Source: Ahaetulla prasina
Lineage: Eukaryota; Chordata; Lepidosauria; Squamata; Colubridae
Direction: 5' to 3'
DNA length: 64,000 nucleotides
Assembly: GCF_028640845.1 (NCBI RefSeq)
Contig: NC_080540.1
Coordinates: 53,178,561 to 53,242,560 of the forward strand
Shown in pieces: positions 21,716-33,302 of the stretch (its first letter is position 1; each line of letters begins with the position of its first letter). The notes beneath the pieces are model-generated. The model ran no database searches. It had not been told where the DNA came from and was given only the letters and a program-made list of their open reading frames with translations. Both the position numbers and the translations under genes were made by a program.

Positions 21716-22532
21716 ATATAGCGTTGCCAATTTTGACCACTTGTTGTCTATTTGACAGGAAGGCATTTATCCAATTGTGAAGAGGTCCCAAAATGCCGTA
21801 GGATTTTAGTTTGAGGAGTAGTTTATCATGTACTACTGAATCAAAAGCTTTGCAGAAGTCTGTGTAGATTGCATCTATTGTTTTTCCTTGATCAAGGTTG
21901 GTAATCCATATGTTTTTGCAGTGGAGGAGTTGTAGGTTACAAGACAATTTTTTTCTGAAACCAAATTGTTTATTAGAGAGAAGGTTGTTTATTTCGAGAT
22001 GGAGTGTAATGGATTGGTTTATGATGGATTCCATTACTTTGCATGAGACACAACATAGAGAGATAGGTCTGTAATTTTCAACAAGGCTTGGATCTCCTTT
22101 TTTGAAGATAGGGATGACTGTGGCTAGAGACCAGAGTTTTGGAAGGGAACTAGTTTTGAAGGCTTTATTGAAGATTATGCTTAGGGGTTCAGCTATATTA
22201 ATTGAAAGTTTTTTTTAAAAGTATGCACATAGTCCATCTGGACCAATAGATAATGATGGTTTCAGGTTGCGAAGGGCTTTTTCAACATTATCTTCTGTGA
22301 AGTCTATATGTGATAGGTCGTTGTTATCTTCTGTTGAGTCTATTTGAGTTGAATCGTTGTAATCATTGTTAGTACGATTGAGGAATGTCGGATATGAGCC
22401 ATCACTGTTAACAAAGACTGAACCAAAGAATGTGTTAAAAAGGTTTGCTTTAACTGTTTCGTCAGTACATTCTTTGCCGTTAGGTTCTTTTAGTGGTGGA
22501 ATGGATCTTGTTTCTTTAAGTTTATTGTTCAC
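21716..22532 (-). pseudogene. LINE A linker and RT N-terminal part
   Basis: The two - strand frames are 22215-22532 (ETRSIPPLKEPNGKECTDET to LSIGPDGLCAYF) and 21716-22034 (GFRKKLSCNLQLLH, AIYTDFCKAFDSVVHDKLL, AFLSNRQQVVKIGNAIS). Between them a stop and a frameshift interrupt the fingers region. The RT is cut off by the inverted duplicate at 21709. Confidence 0.8.
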
Positions 22533-22960
22533 AAAATTATAAAAAGCACGACTGGAATTGGTGCATAGAAGGTCTTCTTTTTGTTTAGTGTGGTAAGTGT
22601 TACATTCTGTTTTTATTTTGTTACAAATATTTTTGTAGCGGTTTTTGAAGTTTGCTACATAACGCTTTTTGTTTTTTTTCCAGAGGGATTTTTTTTTTGA
22701 TTGCAGCTTTTTTATTGATATGGGAAATTTGCTTTTCCTTTTGATTTTGGTGATGAATTGTGGAACGTATAGTTTGATGATTTTATTGATTTCGAGTAGG
22801 AATACTTTATAGTGGTCTTCTGCAGTGATACAGGTTGAGAATAGATTTTGCCAGTCAAGAAATGAGAGATCATTGTTTATAAGGTCATAGTTGGCTTTTT
22901 GAAAATTGTTAGGAGTACTATTGTTGATACGATTTGTTTAGATAACAACAGATGATTTGT

Positions 22961-23377
22961 TTAGATTACAAAGATTTGTATGTTTAGATAAAAGTCTATC
23001 ATGCAGTGGTCACTGTTGGAAAAGGGTTCTCTTACTTGTAGTCCATAAATTGAGTTTGAGTTATTACAAAAGATGAGGTCAAGGCAGTTCATGAGTCTAG
23101 TATTGTTAATTACTAGTTGTTCAAGGCCAAGGTTTGTAACTGCATTGTATAGTGTAGTATGGATTGGTTCGGTTGTACATTCATTTGTTTTCCAGTTTAT
23201 AGAAGGTAGATTTAGGTCTCCCAGAAAGATGAGAGGATATGGGCAAGAGGTAGCCCATGTTAGTAGTGAGGTTAACATATTTGCATGAGCGATGTCGTAG
23301 TCAGGGGCTCTGTAGCATAGTATGAATCTTAGTGTGGTATTGGTGGATAGTTTCAGGTAGAGAGAGTTTATGTGCAA
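22961..23377 (-). pseudogene. LINE A AP-endonuclease domain remnant
   Basis: The - strand frame shows the typical APE-type LINE endonuclease motifs: RFILCYRAPDYD, PLIFLGDLNLPSINW (the GDxN motif) and CLDLIFCN, then FSNSDHCMIDF (the SDH catalytic motif). This domain nicks target DNA. N-terminal sequence continues beyond 23377 in other frames, so the domain is frameshifted and inactive. Confidence 0.85.
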
Positions 23378-23645
23378 CTTGAATATTTTTTAAATTCAGT
23401 GATTTTTTGTAAAAAATAGCTACTCCACCATCTCTGCGGTGATCATGATCTGTAAAGGTTGGTTTCTCCTTCTTCTAGTCATCATTTGAGCTCTGAACGA
23501 AGTTCATGGGATCTAATACATTGTAGGAATGATAAGTCTGGTCTAGCTCTAAGTTTGTTGTAGCTGAGGTTGTTTTTGGCTATTGTGTTTATAGTATAAA
23601 TGAGATTTCTTTTGCTTTTTTCTTTTTTTTTCCTAGGTTTTTTTT

Positions 23646-24390
23646 TTCTAGGTTCTACCATATTGCAAGATCTAAAATGGACAGCTAACATCAATAACGT
23701 CATCAAAAAAGGACAACAAAGAATGATCTTTCTGCACCAACTCAGAAAGCTCAAACTGCTGAAGGAGCTGCTGATACAATTCTACAGAGGAATTATTGAG
23801 TCTGTCATCTGCACCTTTATAAGTGTCTGGTTTGGTTCTGCAACCCAACAAGACAGACACAGACTTCAGAGGATAATTAGAACTGCAGAAAAAACTATTG
23901 CTACCAACTGCCTTCCATTGAGGACCTGTATACTGCATGAGTCAAAAAGAGCCTCGCATCCTAGACATAAACTGTTTCAACTCCTACCCTCAAAATGACG
24001 CTATAGAGCACTGCACATCAAAACAACTAGACACAAGAACAGTTTTTTCCCGAACACCATCACTTTGCTAAACAAATAATTCCCTCAACACTGTCAAACT
24101 ATTTACTAAATCTGCACTACTATTAATCTTCTCATCGTTCCCATCACCCATCTCCTTCCACTTATGACTGTATGACTGTAACTTTGTTGCTTGTATCCTT
24201 ACGATTTATATTGATATTGTTTCCTGATTGCTTATTTGTACCCTCTGATTATCATTAAGTGTTGCACCTTATGATTCTTGATATATTTTCTTTTATGTAT
24301 ACTGAGAGCATATGCACCAAGACAAATTCCCTGTTTGTCCAATCACACTTGGCCAATAAAATTCTATTATATTCTATATTCCACCTACGT
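23646..24390 (+). mobile_element. LINE family B, 3' half
   Basis: It begins at [20 protein letters not shown] of the RT, matching 36017 onward of the LINE B copy. It continues through [20 protein letters not shown] to the 3' UTR (GCACCAAGACAAATTCCCTG) and ends with ACACTTGGCCAATAAAATTC and a short TTCTAT tail. It contains frameshifts and stops. It is head to head with the LINE A copy on its left. Confidence 0.85.
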
Positions 24391-25365
24391 GTGATTAGGG
24401 TGGCCAACATTTCCTGATGTGTTTACGTTTACAGGGAAAAAACTTCTGATTGAGATCAGAACCATCAGTGAAGAAATGAACTCATGGTAGAGAGAGAGAG
24501 AGAGGTGAAAAAAATGGAAGCAATAGTGATATTCTGCCTGGAGTGACTTCATTTTACAATCTCTAATGGTTCTGTCATTCTATGGCAGAAAAGAAGATTA
24601 TTCCTACATTCAGTATATCACTTTGTGTGCCGTTATACTTTGCTGATAACTAAAAACTAGAAACAAATGTAAAAAGACAAGCACAATCTCTGAGGAATTT
24701 TTCCCCCTGGCTAGACATTTACAAATAACAAGGAGAAACTTGCATTTTATTTCATTTTTTAAAAGGAAAGAAACATGAATTCTAGAAACAGAAACCAGTG
24801 TACGTTTCATCAAATGCCTAACCTTTTACAATCAATATATAACTTTCGCTCTGTTTCACTTTCTATACCAGATGTTAAATACTGTACATTGGGCATTGAA
24901 ACTGAGGTCATAAGTGTTTCTGGATCTTTTTCATTGTTTTAGGTCTCTCCAAATATTTTCATAAAAAGAATATTACGGATTGGCTTTTTGTAGCATTTTG
25001 AGGTCAAGCAAGATTTGATAACTAAAACATATCAAACAGAATATTGCTTTTAAAAAATAGCAAGAGAGATTAGATTTTCATTAGGATACTGCTGACATTA
25101 GTTCTAGAAAAATGCTTCCCCAAATATTATGAACATACAGAGGCATAGAAGAGGCACTTTTTGCTGTGATTGGCAAAACAAGAGATTGAAGATTTATTTC
25201 ATATATAGTGCTTTCCTGGAGAACTTGGGAACCCCACAACTACTATTCCTTTAATGATGTTCCAGTAAAGTATTTTGCCTCAAATTTAGTTTTAAAAGAG
25301 TTAGTTATTTCCAGCAGATAACCAAAAGATATTCCTTTATAGATTTAAATAAAAATTAAACAGAA
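24391..25365. other. Intergenic sequence, nothing recognised
   Basis: A+T-rich. A short AG run lies at 24490-24505. No coding frame or known repeat was seen. Confidence 0.4.
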
Positions 25366-25615
25366 TTTTTTTTAAATTTGCATTTATATCACGCCCTTCT
25401 CCGAAGACTCAGGGCGGCTTACACTATGTCAGGCAATAGTCTTCATCCATTTGTATATTATATACAAAGTCAACTTATTGCCCCCCAACAATCTGGGTTC
25501 TCATTTTGCCTACCTTATAAAGGATGGAAGGCTGAGTCAACCTTGGGCCTGGTGGGACTTGAACCTGCAATATTGCAAGCAGAATTGTATTGTTTGAAGC
25601 AGCATATGAAATGTA
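25366..25615 (-). mobile_element. tRNA-derived SINE with L2-like 3' tail
   Basis: On the - strand there is a tRNA-like head (GCAGGTTCAAGTCCCACC), a middle with GACTCAGCCTTCCATCC, and the 3' tail AAGCCGCCCTGAGTCTTCGG then AGAAGGGCG. That tail resembles the end of the L2-type LINE at 62698. Sister copies are at 45983-46245, 58496-58735 and (3' part only) 47900-47975. Confidence 0.8.
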
Positions 25616-25945
25616 ATGACTAGGTGTTTGGTGTTTTGATATTAGATTACAAAAATAATCTGTTAGAATATTAGAATAGGTTGGCACTAAGCTATATTTA
25701 AACGTGGCTTGCCCAAAAGCTATAGAGTTTGAGTTAGCAGAAGAAATAAGGTGAAGATATTTGAGTTGAAAGAAATTCTATAAGCTCTTTTTAAGCCCCA
25801 TTCTTTATTTCTCCCCAAAATATTGCTTGTCTCTTCTCCTTTACTGTATGCTTTCTGGATGGAGTGGCTGTAAGAATGGGAAGCCATGTGTTTGGTGGAC
25901 TGTCCTACACAAGACCTTGTTGTCCCACAATCATGACCAGTAGAG

Positions 25946-26078
25946 CAGGGCTGTCAAACTTGCAGCCCGCGGGCCAGATGCATCACGCGCTGGCCATGCT
26001 GACATTGTTTAGCAAAGGGGGAAAAAGTCACTATACGTCACATGACACCACTGTGACAACGTGAGTTTGACACCCCTG
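25946..26078. mobile_element. hAT-type element (GTGTCAAAC family), TSD CAGTAGAG
   Basis: 133 bp with termini CAGGGCTGTCAAAC and GTTTGACACCCCTG. The target duplications CAGTAGAG (25938-25945) and CAGTAGAA (26079-26086) match at 7 of 8 positions, with TA at positions 4-5. Confidence 0.82.
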
Positions 26079-26589
26079 CAGTAGAAGTTGGGTAGAGGAG
26101 TATTGTAAAACTTCAGGCTACAGGCTGACTGAAATCCCTTCCATTCTACAATTAGTAAAGAGGCTCTTTCTTTCATTAAGAAGCCCTTCCCTATGCTGCC
26201 ACATTGTTCACCCTGGGACATCTTGAAAAAACTAAATTGGCTAGTACTGAAATGTAAAATCACTTGAAACCCCCAAGGCTCAGGCTAGACTGGAGGTTGA
26301 AAAACATTCCAGAAAAAAAAAAACAGTGGTAAGGACGAGTTATCTAGTCACCAGTTAAGCTTAACTGGAAAAGGATTTTATTTCCTGCACCCTCTGTTTA
26401 ATACTTTATCCAGTTGAAGAAAAGGCAATAGCATTAGACCACTCATCGCTCGTCTAAAGACATGTAGGGTGTAGCAGCAATGGAGAATTCTGAAGTTTAG
26501 GCTCTATTTATTAATGATAAAAGAGGGAGGATTCATAATTAACAAAAGCTTGATGAATGTGCATTAATGGCTCTTTTTCTTCTTGTGCC

Positions 26590-27003
26590 ATATCCGTCAT
26601 TTGACATCAGCAATCATGTTGGCGATCCTATTTTTATCAGCAGCCGCATGAAAAAGTATTGCTGAGTTTTTGACCAAACCAGTTCCTTAGATTTTTGAAG
26701 CCATGATGTTGTTCTTCTCCCTGGATCTCATTTGCCTTTAATCTTTCTTTGGCGGATTAAATGATTATGCCATATTTTTCCAGGTGTCACATCACATGTC
26801 CAAAATATTCTAACTTTTGCTTTTTAATGGTTTTGACGATTTCCCCTGGCTTTCCCAGATGGCTTATCAGCTCCTCATTTCTGATTTTGTCAACCCAGCT
26901 TATACATAACAGCTGACTATAAATCCACATTTCAAATGCTTCTAGTCTCTCTCTATATATAATGGCTCTATATCTCTGAAACAGGTGACACTCCTTATGC
27001 AAC
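26590..27003 (-). pseudogene. LINE RT C-terminal remnant (RTE-like)
   Basis: The - strand frame 26787-27002 reads LEAFEMWIYSQLLCISWVDK, then NEELISHLGK and KLEYFGHVM, a phrase set typical of the C-terminal region of RTE-like LINE reverse transcriptases. Weak continuation to about 26590 is out of frame. 26087-26589 to its left has nothing recognisable. Confidence 0.65.
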
Positions 27004-27709
27004 CATGGAATGAAATCACTTAGATTCTTTCAGACTCATATTATGACAGTTCCCATGCATTACTTCTCATGCAGCACTTTCAGAAGCGGGCTCTCAAAAT
27101 TATTGCCAGCTTTTATGGCACTAGAAGAGACATCAGGCTAATGTTTGCTCTCTTCCGCTGGGATATTTCCTTTTACTTCATTCAAGTGCAGGGTGGAGGA
27201 CATTAAATGACCCAGTGCACTTGCCTTTCTCTAGACATCTGGAGATTGTTATTGTACTGCTCTGAATTTAAAAGAAAAGGAGACAAGGATTTTTGTTTTA
27301 AGAAAAGACATGGTGGTCCCAGTCAATCGAAATGGAGTATGTCCAAACAATCTGATACCTAATGGCGCACACATGGAGAAAGGCAATTATGAGACAAAAA
27401 GTATTGACACATGTGTGTTGCCATAATATGCCGGCTGTTCCCACCCTTCCAGAGACAGAGGAGAGTTTGTGTGCTTCCTGCCATTTAATACTACGACTAA
27501 CTGTTACTTTTAAGAAAATTAATGGCTGCTTTTAAGAAAATTGATCTGCCATATAATACAAACAGAAACCATGCAAAAAATGGTTTACGTTTGATTTTGC
27601 TGCTTTTCCCAGACGCAGCTATCTTCATTTCACTATTTAGAGATCACTGGCTCAAACCATGCAAGTTACATTGGTTAAATCATGATATGTAATTTGTGCC
27701 AATATTGAC
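27004..27709. other. Intergenic sequence, nothing recognised
   Basis: No coding frame or clear repeat seen; probably decayed repeat sequence. Confidence 0.3.
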
Positions 27710-27714
27710 ACCTA

Positions 27715-28458
27715 TGTTGTGACCCAGGCCCAAGTAGGTAGTAGTAAACGCAATCAGTTCAAAAACAAACAGATTTTATTAGAACAGATGAAAATTAATT
27801 CATTCTCAATGTTGTCCAAACTAAATCAGAGCAAATTCTTCATAACACAATTCTTCAGTCTTATCCAGTGATGGGATTCAGCCAGTTCACACCACTTCAG
27901 GAGAACCGGTTGTTAACTTTCTGAGCAGTTTGGTGAACTGGTTGTTGGAAGAAATCATTAGGGCAGAGAACCGGTTGTTAAAGTATTTGAATCCCAACCT
28001 TGGTCTAATTAGGCAAACTGCCAAAGGCTTTTCTTGGCAAAAGTTCAAAAGCAGAAGACGCCAACAAGAAATAAATGCAGCAAGACAAGGAGCAAGGCTA
28101 TCAACATTGTTTTCCGACAAAGAGCCCAAACACCATTGCTGGTCTTTTAAGCCTTATGGAAGGGGCCAATCATCTTTTGGCCTTACTCCTGAGTCATCCT
28201 CTTTGCTTTAGCTGTTCTTGCCTTCTGGCAGCTCTTCTCATGTGTGCATTAGGAACAGGCTCCTCCTATTCCTCTGCCTCACTACTGTCAGCCTCTGGAG
28301 GCTCCGGCTCCATTCCCAGATGGCCCTGGCCCCACCTCTACCTCTGACACAGAGCCCTCATCTGGGCCTTCCCCAGCCTCCCAGACTGGCCCATGTTCTT
28401 CCTCAGCCTCATCACTGTCCAACTCCGTTGCCAACTCCGCAGGTTGCGGACCACAACA
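27715..28458 (-). mobile_element. solo LTR with 5-bp TSD, interrupted by a hAT element
   Basis: The termini TGTTGTG and CACAACA are perfect 7-bp inverted repeats with TG...CA ends, flanked by the 5-bp duplication ACCTA (27710-27714 and 28459-28463). On the - strand AATAAAATCTG lies near the far end as a poly(A) signal. There is no internal coding region, so it is a solo LTR left by LTR-LTR recombination. Its class (Gypsy or endogenous retrovirus) cannot be told from the LTR alone. A hAT-type element lies inside at 27866-28002. Confidence 0.75.
27866..28002. mobile_element. hAT-type element (GAGAACCGG family) inside the solo LTR
   Basis: It starts CAGTGATGGGATTCAGCCAG, contains three GAACCGGTTGTT-like motifs, and ends in a degraded TTGAATCCCAACCTTG. 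The flanking octamers GTCTTATC and GTCTAATT match at 6 of 8. A longer relative with the same motif order is at 51784-52152. Confidence 0.7.
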
Positions 28459-28463
28459 ACCTA

Positions 28464-28927
28464 AATGTATGTCCAGAAATAGCTAGTTATCCCCTTGTCC
28501 TCATGGGCCAAGAATGCTCACCTGAATTTACAGGACAAATATTGTTGGCATTATAGGGCTTTCTTCAGGTTAGGGGTTCAAGTATGGCTAATCTCCAAAG
28601 TGCTAATTTGCTTACAACTCAAAGATAGGAATCCAATTCAATCCAAGAAAATGGAAAATGACAGTGGGCAAAGCTTCCAAATAAAGGATTACTGCAAAGA
28701 TCCCACTTTTTGAGTCTCGTGCACAGGGTTTTCTTTCTTGGTGATGAAGAAATCAAGATATAATTGCTTGCTACCTTCTGTGGGAAGAAAAGTGTCCTTT
28801 TCAGTACTAGGCAAGAAACTTTCAGACTTGTTTATACCGCCACATCCTCTTCTCCTTTGTAACATTTCAGTGGATAGCTTAAACATCTATATAGGCTAAG
28901 GCAATTCCCATACTGCTTATCCTATAC
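28464..28927. other. Intergenic sequence, nothing recognised
   Basis: No coding frame or identifiable repeat. Confidence 0.3.
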
Positions 28928-29200
28928 CAGTGATGGTGAACCTTTTTGGCACCAAGTGCTGAAAAGGGAGTGTGCGTCCATCTGGGCCACAACCTGAAAG
29001 AGGAACTGCCCAGGGTGCATGCAAATGCCAAAAATGAACTTCTGGTTTCCGGCGCGTGCATGCGCAGTGGCCAGCTAGTTTTCTGGGTTCCTGGTGCACA
29101 TGAATGTGTGACAATCTGCCGGCCAGCCTGCATGCTCATGCAGGAAAACAGAAGACCAGCTTTTCCAGTTTCCGGCATTGCCACACACAAAAAGGCCAGC
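28928..29200. mobile_element. hAT-type element (CAGTGATGGNGAACC family), truncated
   Basis: The left terminus CAGTGATGGTGAACCTTTTT matches the copies at 30290 and 40080. Internal phrases such as GGCCAGCTAGTTTTCTGG are also shared. No right terminus or TSD is visible, so the right side is lost. Confidence 0.65.
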
Positions 29201-29231
29201 TGATTGAAGGTAGGAGTTAAAACAATTTATG

Positions 29232-29396
29232 TCCAGGATGTGAGGGGCCTGTAGATATTTTCACAGCCCTCTTTTTGACTCGTGCAGTATACAGGTGCTC
29301 AATGGAAGGCAGGTTGGTAGCAATTGTTTTTTCTGCAGTTCTAGTTATCCTCTGAAGTCTGTGTCTGTCTTGTTGGGTTGCAGAACCAAACCATAC
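29232..29396 (-). mobile_element. LINE family B fragment, - strand
   Basis: Read on the - strand it corresponds to the LINE B segment around 36200-36350: [28 protein letters not shown] coding, then CCTGTATACTGCACGAGTCA. It is a short internal fragment, and frame is not preserved. Confidence 0.8.
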
Positions 29397-30281
29397 ACAA
29401 GTATGTTTACATATTTACATAAAATATCCAAAATATATTTTCCCTGCCTGCTTCTTCAAATCACATTTATTCCTGCCCTTTGAATCAACAGATGAAATGG
29501 GAGGTGGAGAAATTTTTTTTTATTTATCAGAACACCCTGAAGCTACTTTCCTTTTTTTCTTTTTTTCTTTTACAGCTTTAGCTGGTTCTATGCACAGAGC
29601 AATCTGTTTCAATTGAAAAAAAACTAAAACTAATATTTTGATAGCTGAGCTTGGTCTAAGGAGATAAGGATATAAATGCTGCCACCATAAATAAATGAAA
29701 CTCAGGCCGTTTGATTTTGTTACAATGAAGAATAGAGATTATTGAAGCATTCGTTGGGGAAATCTGGGGGGACAGTGAACCATTAAGATCAAATTCTATT
29801 ACAGGAAAGCAAGCATTAAGACAACTGAGATGTGAAAGCAAAGACATTTGCTCGTGATAACTTACCTGCTCCAAGCTCAAAGCAGCTAACAGCACAAAGC
29901 ATTACAATAGTGGTTCTAATGAGAAAACAATAATCCAATAAGATCAGAATCATACAAACCTTGGTTTTCCCTGTGGCACTCTATGGAAACAAAGATGGAT
30001 ACTGAAGAAGCCGAATAAGAGTATTAGCACTTTTGAACTTTGACTCCTGAGAATACCTGACAATAAACAAACTATTGAGCAAATCAACCAGATTTTTCAG
30101 TCGAAGTACAAATAATAGACTCAAATTATTCTACTTCAGACATATTACATAAAGAAAGGTGGAAGGAAGGAGAAGAGGCAGGCTAGCAGCAAGATGGAGA
30201 GATTCAGTTACAGTGGCATTGAATTGTAAGAGCTAAAGAACCACGTTAGGACATGCAATCAGTCATGCAATCATGCAATCA
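29397..30281. other. Intergenic sequence with faint LINE-like trace
   Basis: Mostly unassigned. Around 29990-30230 there is a weak resemblance to C-terminal LINE coding sequence (GGTGGAAGGAAGGAGAAGAG region), too decayed to classify. Confidence 0.3.
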
Positions 30282-30289
30282 GTCTACGT

Positions 30290-30780
30290 CCATGATGGCA
30301 AACCTATGGCATGCATGCCAGAGGTGGCATATAGAGCCCTCTCTGTGTGGGCACATGCGCCATTGACAGCTGCTTTCCTGGTTTCCAGTGTGCACATGTG
30401 TGCCAGCCAGCTGGTCTTTGTGGGAACTGGAGCACCTGAAAACAGACCAAAAAACAGCCAAAAATGGCCAAAACCCAGGCAGTTTTTAGGGCTGTTTTCA
30501 GGCTGTTTTTCAGGCTGTTTTCACGCTGGTTTTGGGGGTCATTCCCTTTTTTGTTTTTTGGGCTGAAAACGGTCTGGAAAACAGCCTGAAAACAGCCTGA
30601 TAAATGGCCTGAAAATGCCCCAAAAATGGCCTGAAAATGGCCCAAAATGCCCAAAAAACAAGCACGCACATGCTGGCCAGCTGGTCTTCAGTTTTCCAGC
30701 ACTCTGGCGTGCATAGATGCACATGCATGAATGCATGTTTTGGTTTGGGGACTCAGTGCCGAAAAGGTTTGCCATCACTG
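30290..30780. mobile_element. hAT-type element (CAGTGATGGNGAACC family), TSD GTCTAYGT
   Basis: Termini CCATGATGGCAAACC and GGTTTGCCATCACTG, with target octamers GTCTACGT (30282-30289) and GTCTATGT (30781-30788). The interior, about 30420-30660, is a low-complexity set of repeated GCTGTTTTCAGG units and their inverted counterparts (CCTGAAAACAGC), giving a strong foldback. Confidence 0.82.
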
Positions 30781-30800
30781 GTCTATGTGATCGCTAAGTA

Positions 30801-31185
30801 CAGATAGTCCTTGACTTACAACAGTTCATTTAGTGACCATTCAAAGTTACAACGGCACTGAAAAAAAGTGGCTTATATCAATTTGTCACACTTACAACCA
30901 TTGCAGCATCCCCCCATGGTCATATGATCAAACTTCATATGCTTGGCAACTGGTTCATACTTATGACCGTAGCATCCCGGGGTCACGTGATCCCCTTTTG
31001 CAAACAAGCAAAATCAGTGGGGAAAACAGATTCACTTAACAATTGGGTTACTAACTTTATCAACTGCAGTGATTCGCTGATAACAACTGTAGCAAGAAAT
31101 GTCGTAAAATGGGGCAAAACTCACTTAACAAATTCTCACTTAACAACACACATTTTGGGCTCAGTTGTAACTTGAGGGCTACCTA
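30801..31185. mobile_element. Tc1/mariner-like MITE, complete
   Basis: It begins CAGATAGTCCTTGACTTACA after TA (30799-30800) and ends GAGGGCTACCTA before TA. Interior phrases are ACTTAACAACTG-like repeats, ACAACGGCACTGAAAAAAGT and GGTCACGTGATC. It is the most complete uninterrupted copy of the family. No transposase is encoded. Confidence 0.78.
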
Positions 31186-31699
31186 TATTGAAAGCAATCT
31201 GATGTCAAATAATCAAAATAATAAAATGCTACCAATTACAGCCGTTAACAGTAGAGTGTATTGATTACATATGCATTCAAATGTGAACCTTCAGGTCTTT
31301 AGCCAGGATAGATACAACTTTCATACGTTGGCTTCTGAAAATGTAAAAGTAGAGTCCATTTGTTGATCAGGGAAACGTAACCTAGGAAGACTTGTACATA
31401 CAGATTGATCCTTCAAAGCCTTTCTGAGCATATTTACAGGAGCAAGAAGCAGCTGCTCTCTATTGCAAGGGAAACTGCTGATGTCAATGAAATGAAGCAG
31501 TAATCTCCCCAGGTGACATGTTCAACTTGACTTGGAAAGGGGAACAGCTGCAAAGGTGTCTGCCTGACTGGGTGGCCAAAGAAGTTAAGACAGTGGCTGG
31601 GACTGTGCGATCAAAGCTCTGCTTTGTTGTTACTGGTGTTGTTGTTTTTTAATATCCACTGCAAAACACATTTTAAAAGTGGTGGACTTTGGTTAACAC
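31186..31699. other. Intergenic sequence, nothing recognised
   Basis: No coding frame or identifiable repeat. Confidence 0.3.
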
Positions 31700-31774
31700 C
31701 AGGGTTTCTCAACCTTGGCTGGCTGGTGAATTCTGGGAGTTGCATCTTAAAGTTACCATGGTTGGGAAACCCTG
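31700..31774. mobile_element. very short hAT-type element
   Basis: 75 bp with termini CAGGGTTTCTCAACCTTGGC and GGTTGGGAAACCCTG, forming a near-palindrome. The flanking octamers GTTAACAC and GTTTACAG share 6 of 8 bases. Confidence 0.6.
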
Positions 31775-31906
31775 GTTTACAGAGTTATAGTGAACATCAT
31801 GATGGGGTTTTTTTGGTGGTGGGAGGGGGTTTACTTCCCTTTGCTTGTGGAAGGGCTGCTCATCCTTCCTTATGAGTGTTTATATACATTGACATATAAT
31901 CTGAAG

Positions 31907-32280
31907 CAGGAGTGAAATCCAGCAGGTTCTGACAGGTTCTGGAGAACCGGTAGCGGAAATTTTGAGTAGTTCAGAGAACCAGCAAATACCACCTCTGGTT
32001 GGTCCCAGAGTGGGGTGGGAATGGAGATTTTGCAATATCCTTCCCCCAGGAGTGGGGAGGGAATGGGGATTTTGCAGTATCCTTCCCCTGCCACGCCCAC
32101 CAAGCCAGGCCCACAGAACCAGTACTAAAAAAAAATTGGATTTCGCCACTGATCCAACTATTGGTATATTGTAGTATCCTTCGCCTGCCATGCCCACCAA
32201 GCCACGCCCACCAAGCCACACCGTGCCCACCAAGCTGCCCCCACGTAACTGGTAGTAAAAAAATTTGAAATTCAGCACTG
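31907..32280. mobile_element. hAT-type element (GGTTCTGGAGAACCGG family), composite
   Basis: Outer termini CAGGAGTGAAATCC and AAATTCAGCACTG, with target octamers ATCTGAAG (31899-31906) and ATATGAAG (32281-32288). Inside, a complete-looking end (GGATTTCGCCACTG, 32138-32151) is followed by non-element sequence and a second partial element end, so this copy is a tandem or composite form. Confidence 0.78.
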
Positions 32281-32288
32281 ATATGAAG

Positions 32289-33042
32289 AATAAATCTGCA
32301 GGCTTTCACACCTAGGAATCTTAAGTAGGTCTTTCCTTAGGAATTCCCTTACAAATGACTTGATGGTTTTTGTTTTGTTTGTTTTTAAATTTGTTCTTGT
32401 TTTGTACAAACAAGTTGGAGATTTGGGACCCTCTTTTTTACTCCATAAGTAAAAAACCCTCTTTTACTCATGGACAAGGTAAAAGGAATAATACAAAGTT
32501 ACCCAAATATCATATCAGAGCAGTGACGATTTACCGTGCCAACCAATCAGTATTGCTAAAGGAAAATGTCCAAGCCTTAATAGGTTTTAAGCTACCTTTT
32601 TATTTACAAACTGCTCAGTTAATGAACAAAATTCAAACAGAGTTTGGCATATGAGCACACTAAAAAACATTATGTAAGATCAAGGCACCAAAATATTTTT
32701 TTTGAAAAACCTGATCTGGCTTCTTTTTGTTTGGCTCTGGGAAAGGAGGGGAAAGGAACTTTCCAGTTCATTCTGTTAATACCACAAAGAACCTTCTTTC
32801 CTTTTATAGAGAATAACTGCCTGTTTTATTTCCAAGTATACATGAGGTCTAACATACCAGGCTGGGAATGCACCCTTAATCACATCCACATGTTGCAGCA
32901 GAATGAAAGATCTGCATACAAACACATACATGTCAGGGACATATGCTTACATAGATCCTTAACATTATCTTAACATTGAAATTTAGTTCCGACACTTAAC
33001 ATTACATTTACCTGTTCCAATATAAGAGACAGTTAAATATAC
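32289..33042. other. Intergenic sequence, nothing recognised
   Basis: A+T-rich, without identifiable coding or repeat content. Confidence 0.3.
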
Positions 33043-33050
33043 ATCCAACT

Positions 33051-33294
33051 CAGGGCTGCTATTCAGCAGGTTCTGACAGATTCTGAAGAACCGGTTGCGG
33101 AAATTTTGAGTAGTTCAAAGAACTGGCAAATACCACCTCTGGCTGGCCCCAGAGTGCGGAGGGAATGGAGATTTTGCAATATCCTTCCCCCAGAAGTGGG
33201 GAGGGAATGAGGATTTTGCAGTATCTTCCCCTGCCACGCTCACCAAGCCATGCCCTCAGAACAGGTAGTAAAAACAATTTGCATTCCAACACTG
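33051..33294. mobile_element. hAT-type element (GGTTCTGGAGAACCGG family), TSD ATCCAACT
   Basis: 244 bp with termini CAGGGCTGCTATTCAGCAGG and GCATTCCAACACTG, and the perfect 8-bp duplication ATCCAACT at 33043-33050 and 33295-33302. Confidence 0.85.
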
Positions 33295-33302
33295 ATCCAA
33301 CT

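Larger units (their letters stand above)
20275..23645 (-). mobile_element. LINE family A, longest copy, - strand
   Basis: It runs from near the endonuclease N-terminus (DHDHRRDGGVAIFYKKS around 23400-23450, with further upstream coding traces to about 23600) through RT to the 3' UTR (GGGGCGTGCATAAGAGCAC near 20460) and a T-rich tail (20281-20310 on +). The RT is split near 21410-21715 by a pentanucleotide array and an inverted duplicate. Several stops make it inactive. It abuts a LINE B copy head to head near 23646. Confidence 0.85.
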
